From positions 186,001-250,000 of the forward strand of contig NZ_WRPP01000009.1 in the NCBI RefSeq assembly GCF_009760405.1: DNA of 64,000 nt, read 5' to 3'. Origin of the DNA: Nocardia terrae (GTDB lineage: Bacteria; Actinomycetota; Actinomycetes; Mycobacteriales; Mycobacteriaceae). Positions within the stretch are counted from its first letter, which is position 1; each line of letters starts with the position of its first letter. The notes under the pieces were generated by a model. It worked only from the letters and a program-made list of their open reading frames with translations. It was not told the origin of the DNA and made no database searches. Position numbers and translations under genes: made by a program. Of the stretch, positions 1-8,855 are shown piece after piece.

Positions 1-443
1 GCCGCCATGGCGGTCGCGATCGCCGCGTCGTCGTGGTCCTGGCGCGGGGTGCGCGCCCACGGGGCCCGGCCCATGGCCACGACTTCGCGTGCGCTGAACG
101 GGAATCCGACGGTGTGCGACTGCGGCAGCACCGCGCGCCGGCGCGCCATGTCCAGGTGGGTCCAGTGGGTCAGGGCGTGCCCGTCGAGTTCGACGCTGCC
201 CCCGGTCAGGTCGAGCTCACCGGCCAGGGCGGCCAGCAGCGTGGATTTGCCTGCGCCGTTGGGTCCGACCAGCGCCACGATCTGCCCGGCCACGACATCG
301 AAGTCCACACTGTCGAGGACGGTGCGCTCCCCGCGGGCGGCACTGACCTTGCGGGCTCGCAGGGTCGCGGTGCCCGGTTCGTGGGTTTCGGGCATCGCCG
401 GTGCGCGCCGGAAGATCTCTGTCAGCCCGCGCAGCCCGCTCAT
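1..443 (-). CDS. hmuV: Heme ABC transporter ATP-binding protein (partial)
   Basis: ATPase subunit of a heme-type importer that would drive passage of heme through the adjacent FecCD permease. From the ATG at 443 the gene runs leftward off the window, so only about 147 residues are visible. Walker A GPNGAGKST lies at residues 60-68 and a Q-loop (LPQ) near residue 106, followed by VVAMGRAPW, typical of HmuV/FecE-type ATPases. The signature and Walker B motifs lie outside. The ATG overlaps the stop of the permease gene by four bases, indicating translational coupling. A ferric-siderophore importer is the main alternative; the partner lipoprotein resembles actinobacterial HmuT. Confidence 0.85.
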   Translation of the reverse strand, partial: MSGLRGLTEIFRRAPAMPETHEPGTATLRARKVSAARGERTVLDSVDFDVVAGQIVALVGPNGAGKSTLLAALAGELDLTGGSVELDGHALTHWTHLDMARRRAVLPQSHTVGFPFSAREVVAMGRAPWARTPRQDHDDAAIATAMA

Positions 444-1993
444 GCCCAGCCTCCCGATCGGGCGCGGGTGCGCCGCAACAGCCAGAAGAAGAATGGCCCG
501 CCGACCAGCGAGGTGATCATTCCGAGCGGCAGATCCGCGTTGTGGACCAGAGCGCGCGCCCCGATATCGGCGGCCACCAGCACGGCCGCGCCCAGGATCG
601 CCGAGAGCGGGATGAGGACCCGATGCCCGGGCCCGACGAGCATGCGCACCAGATGCGGCACGATCAGACCGACGAACAAGATGATGCCGGTGAACGCGAC
701 ACCGGCGGTGGCCAGCACCGCCACGACCACGATGATGTTGCGCCGCAACCGTTCCACGTCGACACCCAGATGCCGGGCCGCGGATTCGCCGAGCGCCAGC
801 AGATCCAGGCGCGGGGCCATCCACAGCGCGGCCGCGATACCCAGCAGGGTCAGCGGCCACACCACGTTGACCGCCTGCCAGGTGGCGCCGTTGAGCGAAC
901 CCATCTGCCAGAACACCAGCTGGTCACGCGCCGCCGGAGACGCCTTGAACAACAGAAATGAGATCAGGCCCCCGGCAAAGGCATTGATCGCGACGCCGGT
1001 GAGGATCAACGTCACCACTTCGGTGCGCCCACCCGAACGCGAGAGCAGATACACCAACGCCGTGGTGCCCAACCCGGCGACGAACGCGCCCCCGGCCACC
1101 GACCAGGCCGCGGTGAACGCACCACCGATCACGATGACCGATCCCGCCCCGACCGCCGCCCCCGCCGACACCCCGATGACGCCGGGCTCGGCGAGCGGAT
1201 TGGCGAACACGCCCTGCAACAGCGCCCCCGCGGTGGCCAGCGCCGCACCCACGAGCACCGCGAGCACCACCCGCGGGAACCGCACCTCCCACAACGTCAC
1301 ATACCCGGCCGGATGATGCGGCAGCGGCCCCCAATCCAGCCCGATGCGATGAAAGAAACTCCCCGCGACCTCGGCCGGACTGGTAGGCACCTGCCCGATC
1401 CCCGCCGAGATCAGCGCCAGCACCACCAGCCCCGCCAACGCGACCGCGAAGATCAGCGTCAGCCGCGACCGACTGCCCCGACCGGTCGGTTCAGGGTCGA
1501 CGCTGGCCGGGAACCGCTGCGCGGCAACCGCTTCCACCACCGCTTCATTGCACTCGGGGGCGTCTTGGTCGGCGGTCTCGCGCCCGGCTCCGGCCATTGC
1601 GGTTCCACGCCCGGATCCGGCTCCCGCCGCTCCGACTTCGGCTCCGGCCGACTCTGCCGCGCCGAGCGGGTCCGGTCGCGGCTCTCGCGGCGGATTCACC
1701 GGACTACCGGTGCCGGTCTGCGAGTCCCTGTCATCGGCCGGGGGCGAATTCTTTCGTCGGCCTGCGAAGAAAGTCACCCTGCCCGCCTTGGACGGGTCCT
1801 CCGTCGCGCCCGCGGTCGAGGTGCTCGCGGGCGATGGCGGGACCTCCGGTGTGCCGGGTGCCGGATTCTGTTGTCCCGCGGTCGTGTTCAGTGCTGTGTC
1901 CGGTGGCGGGTTGGTCGCCTCACCCTCGGCCGGTGTGGTTCCGTTGCTCGCGGCGGTGCGCGAATTCGATTGCGGGGGTAGTGGATCGGTCAT
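440..1993 (-). CDS. hmuU: Heme ABC transporter FecCD-family permease
   Basis: Membrane permease of the importer, 517 residues. The FecCD core starts near residue 177 with the first membrane helix and contains the family motif PLAEPGVIGVSAGAAVG and about ten hydrophobic segments. The first 176 residues are an unusual Pro/Ala/Ser/Gly-rich, apparently disordered cytoplasmic extension; ordinary FecCD permeases are about 330-350 residues. The ATG at 1993 overlaps the hmuT stop (ATGA) and its own stop overlaps the hmuV start, so T, U and V are one coupled operon. No in-frame start nearer the core is clearly better, so the extension is probably real. Confidence 0.85.
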   Translation of the reverse strand: MTDPLPPQSNSRTAASNGTTPAEGEATNPPPDTALNTTAGQQNPAPGTPEVPPSPASTSTAGATEDPSKAGRVTFFAGRRKNSPPADDRDSQTGTGSPVNPPREPRPDPLGAAESAGAEVGAAGAGSGRGTAMAGAGRETADQDAPECNEAVVEAVAAQRFPASVDPEPTGRGSRSRLTLIFAVALAGLVVLALISAGIGQVPTSPAEVAGSFFHRIGLDWGPLPHHPAGYVTLWEVRFPRVVLAVLVGAALATAGALLQGVFANPLAEPGVIGVSAGAAVGAGSVIVIGGAFTAAWSVAGGAFVAGLGTTALVYLLSRSGGRTEVVTLILTGVAINAFAGGLISFLLFKASPAARDQLVFWQMGSLNGATWQAVNVVWPLTLLGIAAALWMAPRLDLLALGESAARHLGVDVERLRRNIIVVVAVLATAGVAFTGIILFVGLIVPHLVRMLVGPGHRVLIPLSAILGAAVLVAADIGARALVHNADLPLGMITSLVGGPFFFWLLRRTRARSGGWA

Positions 1994-3048
1994 GCGTTGG
2001 TGGTGCCGTAGACGGCCTTGATCAGGGCGGTCAGGACGCGGCCGGTGTTGGGGCCGAAGGACAGCAGGACGGCGTCGGACATGTCGACTACGCGGCGGTT
2101 CTTGCCGGCGGGGGTTTGAGCGACGCCGGGAACCTTTTCCAGGCCGTCGACGCCGCCGACGGAGGCCAGGCCGTCGCTCATGACGAGCATGACGTCGGGG
2201 GCGGCGGCGATCATGGCTTCGCTGGTGATGGGCAGGAAGTCCTGGGTGACGCCCGAGGCGGTGGCGGCGTCGATGCCGCCGATGGCCGCGATCAGCGATT
2301 CCGCGCCCGAACCGGGGCCGAAGATCATGGTGATGGCGGTGGAGCGCAGGTACAGGAACGCGATCTTGGGTTTGGCGTCCTGGTGCGGGATGGAGGCGGT
2401 GGCGGCCGCGATCTCGTCGGAGGTGCGTTTGGCCAGCGTCTTGCCCGCGTCGGGGACCCCGAGGGCGTCGGCGACGGCCTGGATCTGGGGCACGACGCCG
2501 TCGAGGGTGCGCTTGGAATCGAAGTAGACCACCGTGATGCCCAGGGATTTGAGCTGGTCGCGCAGGGCGGGAGTGACGGCGGTGGTGTCGGTGAGGAACA
2601 CCGTGGGCCGCAGTGCCGCAACGGCTTCCACGCTCAGGGTGCCGCTGCCGGAGGAGACGGTGGGCAGGTCGGCGACCGCGGGGAAGGCCGCGGAATTGGA
2701 GCGGCCCACCAGTTTCGAACGCAGGCCCAGCGCGACGACGGTCTGGGCGAGGGTGCCGTAGCGGTCGGCGGCGATGATGCGGCTGGTGTCGGTGACGGTG
2801 ACGTCGCTGCCGTCGAAGGATTTCACCGTGACCGGCAGCGTCGGGGTGGGTTCGGGGGTGAGCGCCACGGGGTCGAGGTCGCCGACGCTGGCGGTGACCG
2901 GGCCGCGTTGCCCGCCGGTGGTCGAGGTGCTGCCGCAGGCGCTCACGCCCGCGACCAGGCCGATGCCGAGCAGCATGATCACCAGCGTGCGGACGGCCGA
3001 GCGGGCATTCACCAGACACCTCATGCCGGTAAGGGTAGCCTTGCTCAT
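1990..3048 (-). CDS. hmuT: Heme-binding lipoprotein of ABC importer
   Basis: Extracytoplasmic substrate-binding lipoprotein (periplasmic-binding-protein type III fold) of the hmuTUV importer, 352 residues from the ATG at 3048 or 344 from the ATG at 3024. A hydrophobic signal peptide ends in the lipobox VSAC with Cys38. The body matches actinobacterial HmuT: RIIAADRYGTLAQTV, then LRPTVFLTDTT and a helical backbone linker. The start at 3048 overlaps the stop of the upstream reductase gene (ATGA). However, an iron-box-like sequence covers exactly these first codons, so an iron-controlled transcript may use the start at 3024. Heme rather than siderophore specificity is inferred from family resemblance. 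Confidence 0.82.
   Translation of the reverse strand: MSKATLTGMRCLVNARSAVRTLVIMLLGIGLVAGVSACGSTSTTGGQRGPVTASVGDLDPVALTPEPTPTLPVTVKSFDGSDVTVTDTSRIIAADRYGTLAQTVVALGLRSKLVGRSNSAAFPAVADLPTVSSGSGTLSVEAVAALRPTVFLTDTTAVTPALRDQLKSLGITVVYFDSKRTLDGVVPQIQAVADALGVPDAGKTLAKRTSDEIAAATASIPHQDAKPKIAFLYLRSTAITMIFGPGSGAESLIAAIGGIDAATASGVTQDFLPITSEAMIAAAPDVMLVMSDGLASVGGVDGLEKVPGVAQTPAGKNRRVVDMSDAVLLSFGPNTGRVLTALIKAVYGTTNA
3030..3048. promoter_or_regulatory. Candidate IdeR/DtxR iron box
   Basis: Plus-strand sequence TAAGGGTAGCCTTGCTCAT matches the mycobacterial IdeR consensus TWAGGTWAGSCTWACCTWA at 14 of 19 positions, with an intact central TAGCCT. It overlaps the first hmuT start codon, 6 bp before the alternative ATG at 3024. 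Placement in front of a heme/iron importer supports iron-dependent repression; binding itself is inferred. Confidence 0.45.
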
Positions 3049-4007
3049 TCTGTGCGTGCGCTCACGTCTCCCAGTGCCGCGGCGATCGCGCGCGGTAGTT
3101 CGAGGGTTTCGGCCGCCAGAATCCCGGTGAGCTGCCCGATGTCCCGGGCCCCGACCAGCATCGAGGCCACCCCGGGCTGATCGCGGATCCAGGCCAGCGC
3201 CACCGCCAGCGGGGAGGTGCCCAGCCCGTCGGCGGCGGTGACGACGGCGTCGACCACGCGCACGGCGCGGTCGTCGAGTCCGGCGGTGATCTCGGCGGCG
3301 GTGGCCTCGTCGGCGCCGCGCGAGTCCGCGGGCACGCCGTCGCGGTATTTGCCGGTGAGGATGCCCCCGGCCAGCGGCGCGGTGGCGATGACGCCGATGC
3401 CGTGATGCTGTGCGGCGGGCACGAATTCGTGCTCGACCCCGCGCGCGAGCAGCGAGTAGGGGATGTGGGTGGCGGTCAGGGGCGCGGCGGCGGCGAGGGT
3501 GGCCAGCTGCCAGCCGTCGTAGCCGCGGGCCCCGGCATAGCGGACCCGCCCCGAGCGCACCGCCCAGGACAGGGTGTCGGCGATCTCCTCGAGGGGGGTG
3601 TGCGGGTCCCACGCCGCCACCGACCAGATGTCGAGGTGATCGGTGCCCAGCTGGGTCAGGGTGTGGTCGAGCTGGCGCATCATGGTGCGCCGCGAGGCGT
3701 CCACGGTCCAGCGCACCGCGGCGGGCGCGTCGGCGGGGGCGTCACTGAGTATCGGTGTGTATCCGGCGTTTCCGCTCAGCACGAGGTCTTCGCGCCCGAT
3801 CTCGGAGAGCAGTTCGCCCAGCATGTGTTGCGCGGCGCCGTCACCGTAGGCGGGGGAGGTGTCCACGAGGGTGCCACCGGCCTCCACGAACGCCATCAGC
3901 TGGGCGGCGGCGTCGTCGGCGTCGGTTTCGCGGCCCCAGGTGTGGGTGGCCAGCCCGAGCCGCGAGACCCGCAGACCGCTGCGGCCGACCGTGCGTTGTT
4001 CCATCAC
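3045..4007 (-). CDS. Aldo/keto reductase family protein, degenerate tetrad
   Basis: 320-residue TIM-barrel protein of the aldo/keto reductase superfamily. Asp49 and Tyr54 (in DTSPAYGDG) match two members of the catalytic tetrad. The strand that normally carries the catalytic lysine reads LVLSGN, and the segment normally carrying the catalytic histidine reads WSVAAWDPHTP, so Lys and His both seem to be replaced. Reductase activity is therefore doubtful. The gene overlaps hmuT by four bases and is probably read through into the importer operon. The ATG at 4004 is an equally possible start. No substrate can be assigned. Confidence 0.75.
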   Translation of the reverse strand: MMEQRTVGRSGLRVSRLGLATHTWGRETDADDAAAQLMAFVEAGGTLVDTSPAYGDGAAQHMLGELLSEIGREDLVLSGNAGYTPILSDAPADAPAAVRWTVDASRRTMMRQLDHTLTQLGTDHLDIWSVAAWDPHTPLEEIADTLSWAVRSGRVRYAGARGYDGWQLATLAAAAPLTATHIPYSLLARGVEHEFVPAAQHHGIGVIATAPLAGGILTGKYRDGVPADSRGADEATAAEITAGLDDRAVRVVDAVVTAADGLGTSPLAVALAWIRDQPGVASMLVGARDIGQLTGILAAETLELPRAIAAALGDVSARTE

Positions 4008-4330
4008 CGCGCTTGCACTTTCGTCACATGCGTCAGCCTAGGCGCACATGTCACGTCTACCCCGCTACGGCCCGCGGGGAGCGCGGCGGGTCGAGGCGAA
4101 TTCGCGTATGCGTGTCCGAATTCGGACATCGCGGTGGGGGTGTGGCGCGCCCGCGGTCCGGGGCGGGACGGGGGCGGGCACGCCACCACACCCGGCACCC
4201 ATTACTGTCGCTTTACTATTCGGCGGGCTTGTCGCGGCGCACCTGCGCCATCGGCGCGCCCGGGCGTGGTGGTATCGAATTGTCCACCGGCGTCGCGGGA
4301 TTGGAGACTGGAGGGTGTGTGGGCGAGTCG

Positions 4331-5281
4331 ATGACGTGGATGCAGGCGCTGGTGTTGGGCCTGGTGCAGGGTTTGACGGAGTTTCTGCCGATCTCGTCCT
4401 CGGCGCACCTGCGCATCACCTCGGCGGTGTTCTTCGGTGACGACGCGGGCGCCTCGTTCACCGCGGTCACCCAGCTGGGCACCGAGGCGGCGGTGCTGGT
4501 GTACTTCGCGAAGGACATCTGGCGCATCCTGGTGGCCTGGTGCACCACGATCTGGATGAAAGTGCGTGCCCCGCAACGGGAATTGGTGCCCGCCCACGAC
4601 GCGCCGACCACCAAGCTGCCGGTGCTGACCGAGGACGGGCGCTTCTCCTTCGGCCCCGACCCCGACACCCAGCGCGCACTGGACTACCGCATCGGCTGGT
4701 ATGTGATCATCGCCACCGTCCCGATCGGCGTGCTGGGACTGGTGTTCAAGGACCAGATCCGTACCGGCGCACGGAATCTGTGGCTGATCTCGATCATGTT
4801 GATCGTTTTCGCCGTGGTGATCGCGGCGGCCGAGTACTACTCGGGCAAGACCTACGGCCGGGCGCGCCGCCCGATCGAGCTGCTCACCACCCGCGACGGC
4901 CTGGTGATGGGCCTGGCCCAGTGCCTGGCCCTCATCCCGGGCGTGTCGCGTTCGGGGGCGACGTCCTCGGCCGGATTGTTCTGCGGGCTGACTCGTGAGG
5001 CGGCCGTGCGGTTCTCGTTCCTGCTGGCGATTCCCGCGGTGGTGGCCTCGGGGCTGTTCTCACTGCCGGACGCGTTCGAACCCGCTGGTGAGGGCCTCAA
5101 CGCGTCGGGCCCGCAGCTACTGGTCGCCACCATCGTGTCCTTCGCGGTGGGCTATGCCTCGGTGGCGTGGCTGTTGAAGTTCGTGACCCGGCATTCGCTG
5201 GACTGGTTCGTGGGTTACCGCATCGCACTCGGTGTCACGATGCTGGTGCTGCTGGCGACCGGCGTCGTGTCGGCGACCTAG
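4331..5281 (+). CDS. uppP: Undecaprenyl-diphosphatase
   Basis: Integral membrane phosphatase recycling undecaprenyl pyrophosphate to the monophosphate carrier lipid for peptidoglycan and arabinogalactan synthesis; the family also gives bacitracin resistance. 316 residues. Both signatures are present: QGLTEFLPISSSAH at residues 13-26, containing the (E/Q)xxxE motif, and PGVSRSGAT near residue 205. The loop around residues 80-115 is longer than in enterobacterial UppP, making the protein longer than the usual 270-290. A GGAGGG lies at 4310-4315; ATG 4331 fits family N-termini better than the in-frame GTG at 4319. It begins the cluster that ends with mshC. Confidence 0.93.
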   Translation: MTWMQALVLGLVQGLTEFLPISSSAHLRITSAVFFGDDAGASFTAVTQLGTEAAVLVYFAKDIWRILVAWCTTIWMKVRAPQRELVPAHDAPTTKLPVLTEDGRFSFGPDPDTQRALDYRIGWYVIIATVPIGVLGLVFKDQIRTGARNLWLISIMLIVFAVVIAAAEYYSGKTYGRARRPIELLTTRDGLVMGLAQCLALIPGVSRSGATSSAGLFCGLTREAAVRFSFLLAIPAVVASGLFSLPDAFEPAGEGLNASGPQLLVATIVSFAVGYASVAWLLKFVTRHSLDWFVGYRIALGVTMLVLLATGVVSAT

Positions 5282-5297
5282 CCAGTAGGCTGTCCCG

Positions 5298-6032
5298 GTG
5301 ACGGTGATCCTGTTGCGGCACGGCGTGTCCACGTCGAACACTGCCCGCACCCTGGCCGGACGCAGCGCCGGCGTCGATCTGACCGACCGCGGCCGCGAGC
5401 AGGCCCACGGCTTGGTGGAGCGGCTGGGATCGCTGCCGATCGAAGCGATCGTGTGCTCCCCGCTGCTGCGCTGTCAGCGCACCGTCGCCCCGCTGGCCGA
5501 CAAACTGGGCCTCGAGGCCGAACCGGACGAGCGGCTGCTCGAGGTCGACTACGGCGACTGGACGGGCAAGGCACTCGCGGATCTGGTGAGCGAGCCGCTG
5601 TGGAAGGTGGTCCAGCGGCACGCGTCGGCGGCCACGTTCCCCTCGGGAGAGTCCTTGGCGCAGGTCCAGTTTCGCGCCGTGTCCGCTATCCGCGAACGGG
5701 ATCGGCAATTGGCGGCCCGGCATGGTAGCGATGTGTTGTGGATTGCGTGCACGCACGGCGATGTGATCAAGGCGGTGCTGGCCGACGGTTTCGGCATTCA
5801 CCTCGACGGCTTCCAGCGCATCGTGGTGGAACCGGCCTCGATCAGCGTGATCCGCTACACCCCGACCGCCCCGTACGTCTGGCGGGTGAACGACACCGGC
5901 CCGGATCTGTCCGGATTGGCGGCGATTTCACCGCGAACCGGCGGCGAATCGCGCTCGGGGCCGGTTCCCGGCGGAGAAACGGGTACCACCGACAGTACGG
6001 ATAATGGGGTTGCGGAACGCCCCGATTCATAA
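5298..6032 (+). CDS. Histidine phosphatase family protein
   Basis: Cofactor-independent phosphoglycerate-mutase-like phosphatase of 244 residues. LLRHG at residues 5-9 carries the phosphorylated His8, RLLEVDYGDW the general-acid Glu region, and ACTHGD the second active-site histidine. The C-terminal 40 residues are low complexity (Gly/Thr/Ser rich). It follows uppP by 16 bp with a GTG start, in the conserved actinobacterial order phosphatase - DUF3090 - SCO1664-family - mshC. The physiological substrate is not known for this subgroup; annotation as phosphoglycerate mutase would over-reach. Confidence 0.88.
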   Translation: MTVILLRHGVSTSNTARTLAGRSAGVDLTDRGREQAHGLVERLGSLPIEAIVCSPLLRCQRTVAPLADKLGLEAEPDERLLEVDYGDWTGKALADLVSEPLWKVVQRHASAATFPSGESLAQVQFRAVSAIRERDRQLAARHGSDVLWIACTHGDVIKAVLADGFGIHLDGFQRIVVEPASISVIRYTPTAPYVWRVNDTGPDLSGLAAISPRTGGESRSGPVPGGETGTTDSTDNGVAERPDS

Positions 6033-6058
6033 GTGTGAGTGAACCGAATGGAGGTGCA

Positions 6059-6649
6059 ATGGGCCGAGCAATCCATATCTTCCGCACCCCCGATCGTTTC
6101 GTCGCCGGCACCGTCGGCGAGCCGGGCGACCGCGCGTTCTACCTGCAGGCCGTGCAGGAGCCGCGGGTGATCAGCGTGCTGCTCGAGAAGCAGCAGGTGA
6201 AGGTGCTGGCCGATCGGATGGGTCTGCTGCTGGACGAGGTGCAACGACGCTTCGGCACCTCGGTGCCGCCCCAGGCCGCCGATGTGGCCGACACCGCGCC
6301 GTTGCTGACCCCGATCGACGCCGAATTCCGGGTCGGCACCATGGGTTTGGGCTGGGATGCGGATGCGGGCGCGGTGGTGGTGGAGTTGTTGGCGATCACC
6401 GAGACCGAGGTCGACGAGTCGGTGGTGCTCGACGACACCGAGGAGGGTCCCGACGCGGTGCGGGTGTTCCTGACCCCGGGTCAGGCGCGGGAGTTCGCGT
6501 TGCGCTCGGCGCGGGTGATCGCGGCCGGGCGCCCGCCGTGCCCGCTGTGCGGGGAGCCGTTGTCCCCGGCCGGGCACATGTGCGTGCGCACCAACGGGTA
6601 CAAGCGTGGCGACATCTTCGGCGCCACCGACGAGATCGACGAGGACTGA
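6059..6649 (+). CDS. DUF3090 family protein
   Basis: 196-residue protein of a family confined largely to actinobacteria, function unknown. It begins GRAIHIFRTPDRFVAGTVG, typical of the family. Its C-terminus has CPLCGEPLSPAGHMC, a Cys pair plus His/Cys that looks like a small zinc ribbon. ATG 6059 is chosen because GGAGGTG lies just upstream at 6050-6056; a GTG at 6035 would add eight residues unlike the family start. It lies between the histidine phosphatase and the kinase-like gene, with 5 bp to the latter, which suggests the three act together. Confidence 0.9.
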   Translation: MGRAIHIFRTPDRFVAGTVGEPGDRAFYLQAVQEPRVISVLLEKQQVKVLADRMGLLLDEVQRRFGTSVPPQAADVADTAPLLTPIDAEFRVGTMGLGWDADAGAVVVELLAITETEVDESVVLDDTEEGPDAVRVFLTPGQAREFALRSARVIAAGRPPCPLCGEPLSPAGHMCVRTNGYKRGDIFGATDEIDED

Positions 6650-6654
6650 GAACT

Positions 6655-7425
6655 GTGAACGACCCGCTGGCCACCGCCGAGCTGACGGTGATCGGGCAGG
6701 TCACCACCGCCAGCAATGTGACCCTGGTGTGCGAGAACGCCGAGGCGGACCTGCGGGTGGTGTACAAGCCGGTGCGCGGGGAGCGGCCGCTGTGGGACTT
6801 CCCCGACGGCACCCTGGCCGACCGCGAGGTGGCCTCCTACCTGGTGTCGCAGGCGCTGGGCTGGGGGGTGATCCCCGAAACCGTGCTGCGCGAGGGCCCT
6901 TTGGGGCCGGGCATGGTGCAACGCTGGATCGAGGTCGTCGAGGACGAGGGCCCGGATCTGGTGGATCTGTGCCCGGTCGGGCAGGTGCCCGGCGGCTATC
7001 GGGAGGTGTTGCGGGCGCTGGACCCGGGCGGGCATCCGGTGTCGCTGGTGCACGCCGAGGATCCGCGGCTGTTGCGCATGGCGGTGCTCGATGTGCTGAT
7101 CAACAATGCCGACCGCAAGGGCGGGCACGCGCTACTCGGTGTCGACGGGCGCGTGTACGGGGTGGATCACGGGATCTGCCTGCACTCCGAACCCAAACTG
7201 CGGACGGTGTTGTGGGGCTGGGCCGGTGAGACGATCGGCGACGAATTGCTCACCGATATCACGGTTTTGGTGAAGGCGCTGCCGGGTGAGCTGGGTGAGC
7301 GGCTGGCGCCGTTGCTCACCGACGCCGAGATCGGGGCGCTCGAGGCGCGCGGGCGCGCGCTGCTCGAGAATCCGGTGATGCCGTTGCCGACCGGTCAGCG
7401 CCCGATCCCCTGGCCCGCTTTCTGA
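6655..7425 (+). CDS. SCO1664 family kinase-like protein
   Basis: 256-residue protein of the SCO1664 family, distantly related to PI3/PI4-kinase and HipA-like folds. VVYKPVRGERPLWDF carries a likely ATP-binding lysine, INNADRKGGH resembles the catalytic loop, and VDHG stands where a DxG metal-binding motif is expected. The GTG start lies 5 bp after the DUF3090 stop. The adjacent phosphatase suggests an unexplored phosphorylation/dephosphorylation pair beside mycothiol synthesis. That is inference; kinase activity is not shown by sequence alone. Confidence 0.85.
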   Translation: MNDPLATAELTVIGQVTTASNVTLVCENAEADLRVVYKPVRGERPLWDFPDGTLADREVASYLVSQALGWGVIPETVLREGPLGPGMVQRWIEVVEDEGPDLVDLCPVGQVPGGYREVLRALDPGGHPVSLVHAEDPRLLRMAVLDVLINNADRKGGHALLGVDGRVYGVDHGICLHSEPKLRTVLWGWAGETIGDELLTDITVLVKALPGELGERLAPLLTDAEIGALEARGRALLENPVMPLPTGQRPIPWPAF

Positions 7426-7595
7426 TTCGAGCACGCGACCGGTTCGGCGTGCCGTTCGGTTCGTCGTGATTGCAACTCTTGACACCCGTGCGCCCGGGAC
7501 TAGGGTGCAGGTCGGCCGAGGCGGTCGGGTGTCGCGCGGCACACCGGTGCGGGGGTGGCGGGGCTGTGCCGCGATCGCGGCGTTAACCTCGATTC

Positions 7596-8834
7596 ATGCA
7601 GTCCTGGTCCGATACCGCTGTCCCTTCCGTTCCCGGATCCGGACCAGCGTTGCGCTTGTACGACACCGCCGACAAGACGGTGCGCCCGGTGAGCCCCGGT
7701 GCGACGGCCACGATGTACGTGTGTGGCATCACCCCCTATGACGCCACCCATCTGGGCCACGCGGCCACCTATCTGGCCTTCGATCTGGTCAACCGGCTGC
7801 TGCGCGACGCCGGGCACGAGGTCCACTACGTGCAGAACACCACCGACGTGGACGATCCGCTGTTCGAACGCGCGCAGCGCGACGGTATCGACTGGCGTGC
7901 GCTGGGCACCCGCGAGATCGAATTGTTCCGTGAGGACATGGCCGCGCTGCGGGTGATCCCGCCGCGCGATTACATCGGTGCGATCGAATCGGTGCAGGAG
8001 GTCGTGGACCTCGTGGACAAGCTGCTCGCCTCGGGCGCGGCCTATGTGGTCGACGATGCCGAGTTCCCCGATATCTACTTCCGTCACGACGCGACCGAGC
8101 AGTTCGGCTACGAGTCCGGCTACGACCGGGCGACCATGGAGCGACTGTTCGCCGAACGCGGCGGCGACCCGACCCGCCCGGGCAAGCGCGATCCGATCGA
8201 CGCGCTGCTGTGGCGCGCGGAACGCCCGGGTGAGCCGTCGTGGCCGGCGCCGTTCGGGGCGGGCCGCCCGGGCTGGCACATCGAGTGCGCGGCCATCGCG
8301 CTCAACCGCATCGGCACCGAGTTCGATATCCAGGGCGGCGGCAGCGATCTGATCTACCCGCATCACGAGTACTCCGCCGCGCATGCCGAAGCGCTGGTGA
8401 AGGGGCGCCGCTTCGCCCGCCACTACGTGCACGCCGGGCTGATCGGCCTCGATGGCGAGAAGATGAGCAAGTCGCGCGGCAACCTGGTGTTCGTGTCCAA
8501 GCTGCGCCGCGCGGGCACCGACCCGGGCGCGATCCGGCTGGGCCTGTTCGCCGGGCACTACCGTTCCGATCGGGAATGGTCGGATGCGGTGCTGGCCGAA
8601 GCGCTTTCGCGGCTGGAGCGGTGGCGTTCGGCGGTCGCGCCGGCCTCGGGTCCGGACGCGACCGACACCGTGGCGCGGGTGCGCGCGCATCTGGCCGACG
8701 ACCTGGACACCCCCAAGGCGATCGCGGCGATCGATGCCTGGGCGCAGCAGGCCCTGACCTACGGCGGCCCCGACGCGGGCGCTCCCGGGTTGATCAAGGA
8801 TGCCGTGGATGCCCTGCTGGGTATCGCCTTGTGA
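7596..8834 (+). CDS. mshC: Cysteine:GlcN-Ins ligase (mycothiol synthesis)
   Basis: ATP-dependent ligase joining L-cysteine to GlcN-myo-inositol, the penultimate step of mycothiol synthesis in the cytoplasm. 412 residues with a class I cysteinyl-tRNA-synthetase-like catalytic core. The HIGH-like motif is THLGHA at residues 51-56 and the KMSKS motif is EKMSKSRGN. Cys43 in YVCGITPYD is the first zinc ligand, with a later Cys in WHIECAAIA and the HHEYS histidines. The anticodon-binding region of CysRS is absent, as expected for MshC. ATG 7596 is the family start; the gap of 170 bp before it may hold its own promoter. Confidence 0.95.
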   Translation: MQSWSDTAVPSVPGSGPALRLYDTADKTVRPVSPGATATMYVCGITPYDATHLGHAATYLAFDLVNRLLRDAGHEVHYVQNTTDVDDPLFERAQRDGIDWRALGTREIELFREDMAALRVIPPRDYIGAIESVQEVVDLVDKLLASGAAYVVDDAEFPDIYFRHDATEQFGYESGYDRATMERLFAERGGDPTRPGKRDPIDALLWRAERPGEPSWPAPFGAGRPGWHIECAAIALNRIGTEFDIQGGGSDLIYPHHEYSAAHAEALVKGRRFARHYVHAGLIGLDGEKMSKSRGNLVFVSKLRRAGTDPGAIRLGLFAGHYRSDREWSDAVLAEALSRLERWRSAVAPASGPDATDTVARVRAHLADDLDTPKAIAAIDAWAQQALTYGGPDAGAPGLIKDAVDALLGIAL

Positions 8835-8855
8835 GCACTGCGGCGAGCTGAACCC

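Noticed and set aside
1597..3180. Long plus-strand open frames across the hmuTUV region
   Set aside because: Opposite strand to clear transporter motifs; no plausible protein sequence.
4028..4046. A second iron-box-like sequence before the aldo/keto reductase gene
   Set aside because: Only about 11 of 19 consensus positions match and the outer arms fit poorly, so it was not annotated.
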